A DNA stretch of 5,066 nucleotides from Acidimicrobiia bacterium (GTDB taxonomy: Bacteria; Actinomycetota; Acidimicrobiia; Acidimicrobiales; AC-14), in contig JAFAUA010000525.1 in assembly GCA_019243595.1 (NCBI GenBank), positions 1-5,066 on the forward strand, in the 5' to 3' direction. The notes under the pieces are model-generated. The model was not told the DNA's origin and ran no database searches. It saw only the letters and a program-made list of their open reading frames with translations. Numbering within the stretch: position 1 is the first letter of the stretch; each line of letters begins with the position of its first letter. The translations under genes were made by a program, and so were the position numbers. Positions 4,522 through 5,066 of the stretch are shown piece after piece.

Positions 4522-5066
4522 TTACAGCGAGCCAGTTGACGCGGCGGCGAGGCCTTCAGCCTCGCTGACCAGCTCGTCGACGACCTGCAGGCCCGCGCTC
4601 CAGAAGTTCGGGTCCGCGAGGTCGACGCCAACGAGGCGGCCGAGGGCCTCGGGTGTATCCGAACCACCCGCGGACAACAGCTGGAGATAGGACGGCACGA
4701 ACGACTCGCCTTCCTTCTCGTACCGGGCGTAGACGGCGAGGGCCAGCAGGTTGCCGAAGGCGTAGGCGTAGACGTACCCGGGCGTGTGGATGAAGTGCGG
4801 GATGTAGCTCCACCACGATCGGTACTCGTCGGTGATCGTCAAGGAGTCGCCGAACATCTCGCGCTGGGTTGTGATCCAGTGCTCCGCAATCTCGTCCGAC
4901 GACAACTCACCCTCGTTTCGCCGGGCGTTGTGGACGGCGTCCTCGAAGCGGTTCATGGCGATCTGGCGGAAGACGCTGGCGATGATGTCCTCGATGCGGC
5001 CCCCGAGCAGGGCGAGCCGGCTCTGGGGATCGCTCTCCTCCGACAGCAGACGCCCGAAGGTCACGG
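4522..5066 (-). CDS. pepF: M3-family oligoendopeptidase (oligoendopeptidase F-like), C-terminal part
   Basis: The C-terminal 181 residues of a gene that continues beyond the right edge. Family M3 enzymes are zinc peptidases that cut short peptides in the cytoplasm; PepF proteins are around 600 residues, so about two thirds of the gene is missing, including the HExxH zinc motif. Recognisable C-terminal features are FRQIAMNRFEDAVH, then the helix with WITTQREMFGDSL, the substrate-site block WWSYIPHFIHTPGYVYAYAFGNLLAL, and the closing FVPSYLQLLSAGGSDTPEALGRLVGVDLADPNFWSAGL. The conserved His and Tyr residues of the IPHF-x4-GYVYAYAFG region, which help bind substrate in M3 enzymes, are present. 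The GTG at 5064-5062 is an internal valine codon, not the start. The gene ends with TAA at 4524-4522, 18 bases before the secreted GH25-like gene, so the two are probably co-transcribed. The frame looks intact. Confidence 0.93.
   Translation of the reverse strand, partial: VTFGRLLSEESDPQSRLALLGGRIEDIIASVFRQIAMNRFEDAVHNARRNEGELSSDEIAEHWITTQREMFGDSLTITDEYRSWWSYIPHFIHTPGYVYAYAFGNLLALAVYARYEKEGESFVPSYLQLLSAGGSDTPEALGRLVGVDLADPNFWSAGLQVVDELVSEAEGLAAASTGSL

Noticed and set aside
4245..4667. A 140-codon minus-strand frame bridging the peptidase and GH25-like genes.
   Set aside because: It is Arg/Ser/Pro-rich shadow sequence in a different frame from both well-supported genes.

Overview
This is a GC-rich window with almost every third codon position G or C, gene-dense and with very short or overlapping gene junctions. 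The gene content (a UdgX-type uracil-DNA glycosylase, a SpoIIAA-like STAS anti-sigma antagonist, a short UspA-like protein, a secreted GH25-like protein) suggests an actinobacterium (Actinomycetota). This is inferred from family distribution and base composition; no rRNA or other taxonomic marker is present.

Left part, plus strand (1-2078): the last 56 codons of an unidentified gene overlap by 8 bases the start of a 637-residue GMC-type flavin oxidoreductase. That enzyme resembles long-chain fatty alcohol oxidases and carries an N-terminal helical extension. Its stop codon overlaps the stop of a small convergent minus-strand gene (2075-2242) for a 55-residue acidic, probably disordered protein.

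Middle part, plus strand (2321-3282): after a short divergent intergenic region (2243-2320) comes a STAS-domain protein with a good Shine-Dalgarno sequence. Its TGA stop overlaps a TTG start in the arrangement TTGA. The second gene is UdgX, recognised by its KRRIH loop, whose histidine in known UdgX proteins bonds covalently to the abasic sugar left after uracil removal. The two genes look translationally coupled.

Right part, minus strand (5066 down to 3279): the C-terminal part of an M3-family oligoendopeptidase, an exported GH25-like protein 18 bases downstream, and after a short spacer with a hairpin, a 140-residue UspA-like protein. The last gene's stop shares a CTAG tetranucleotide with the UdgX stop.

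The most noteworthy items are the STAS-udgX coupling, the UdgX-specific features, and two convergent gene pairs whose stop codons interlock with no room for a terminator. No RNA gene, CRISPR array, insertion sequence or clear mobile element was seen. All gaps between genes are under 100 bases.
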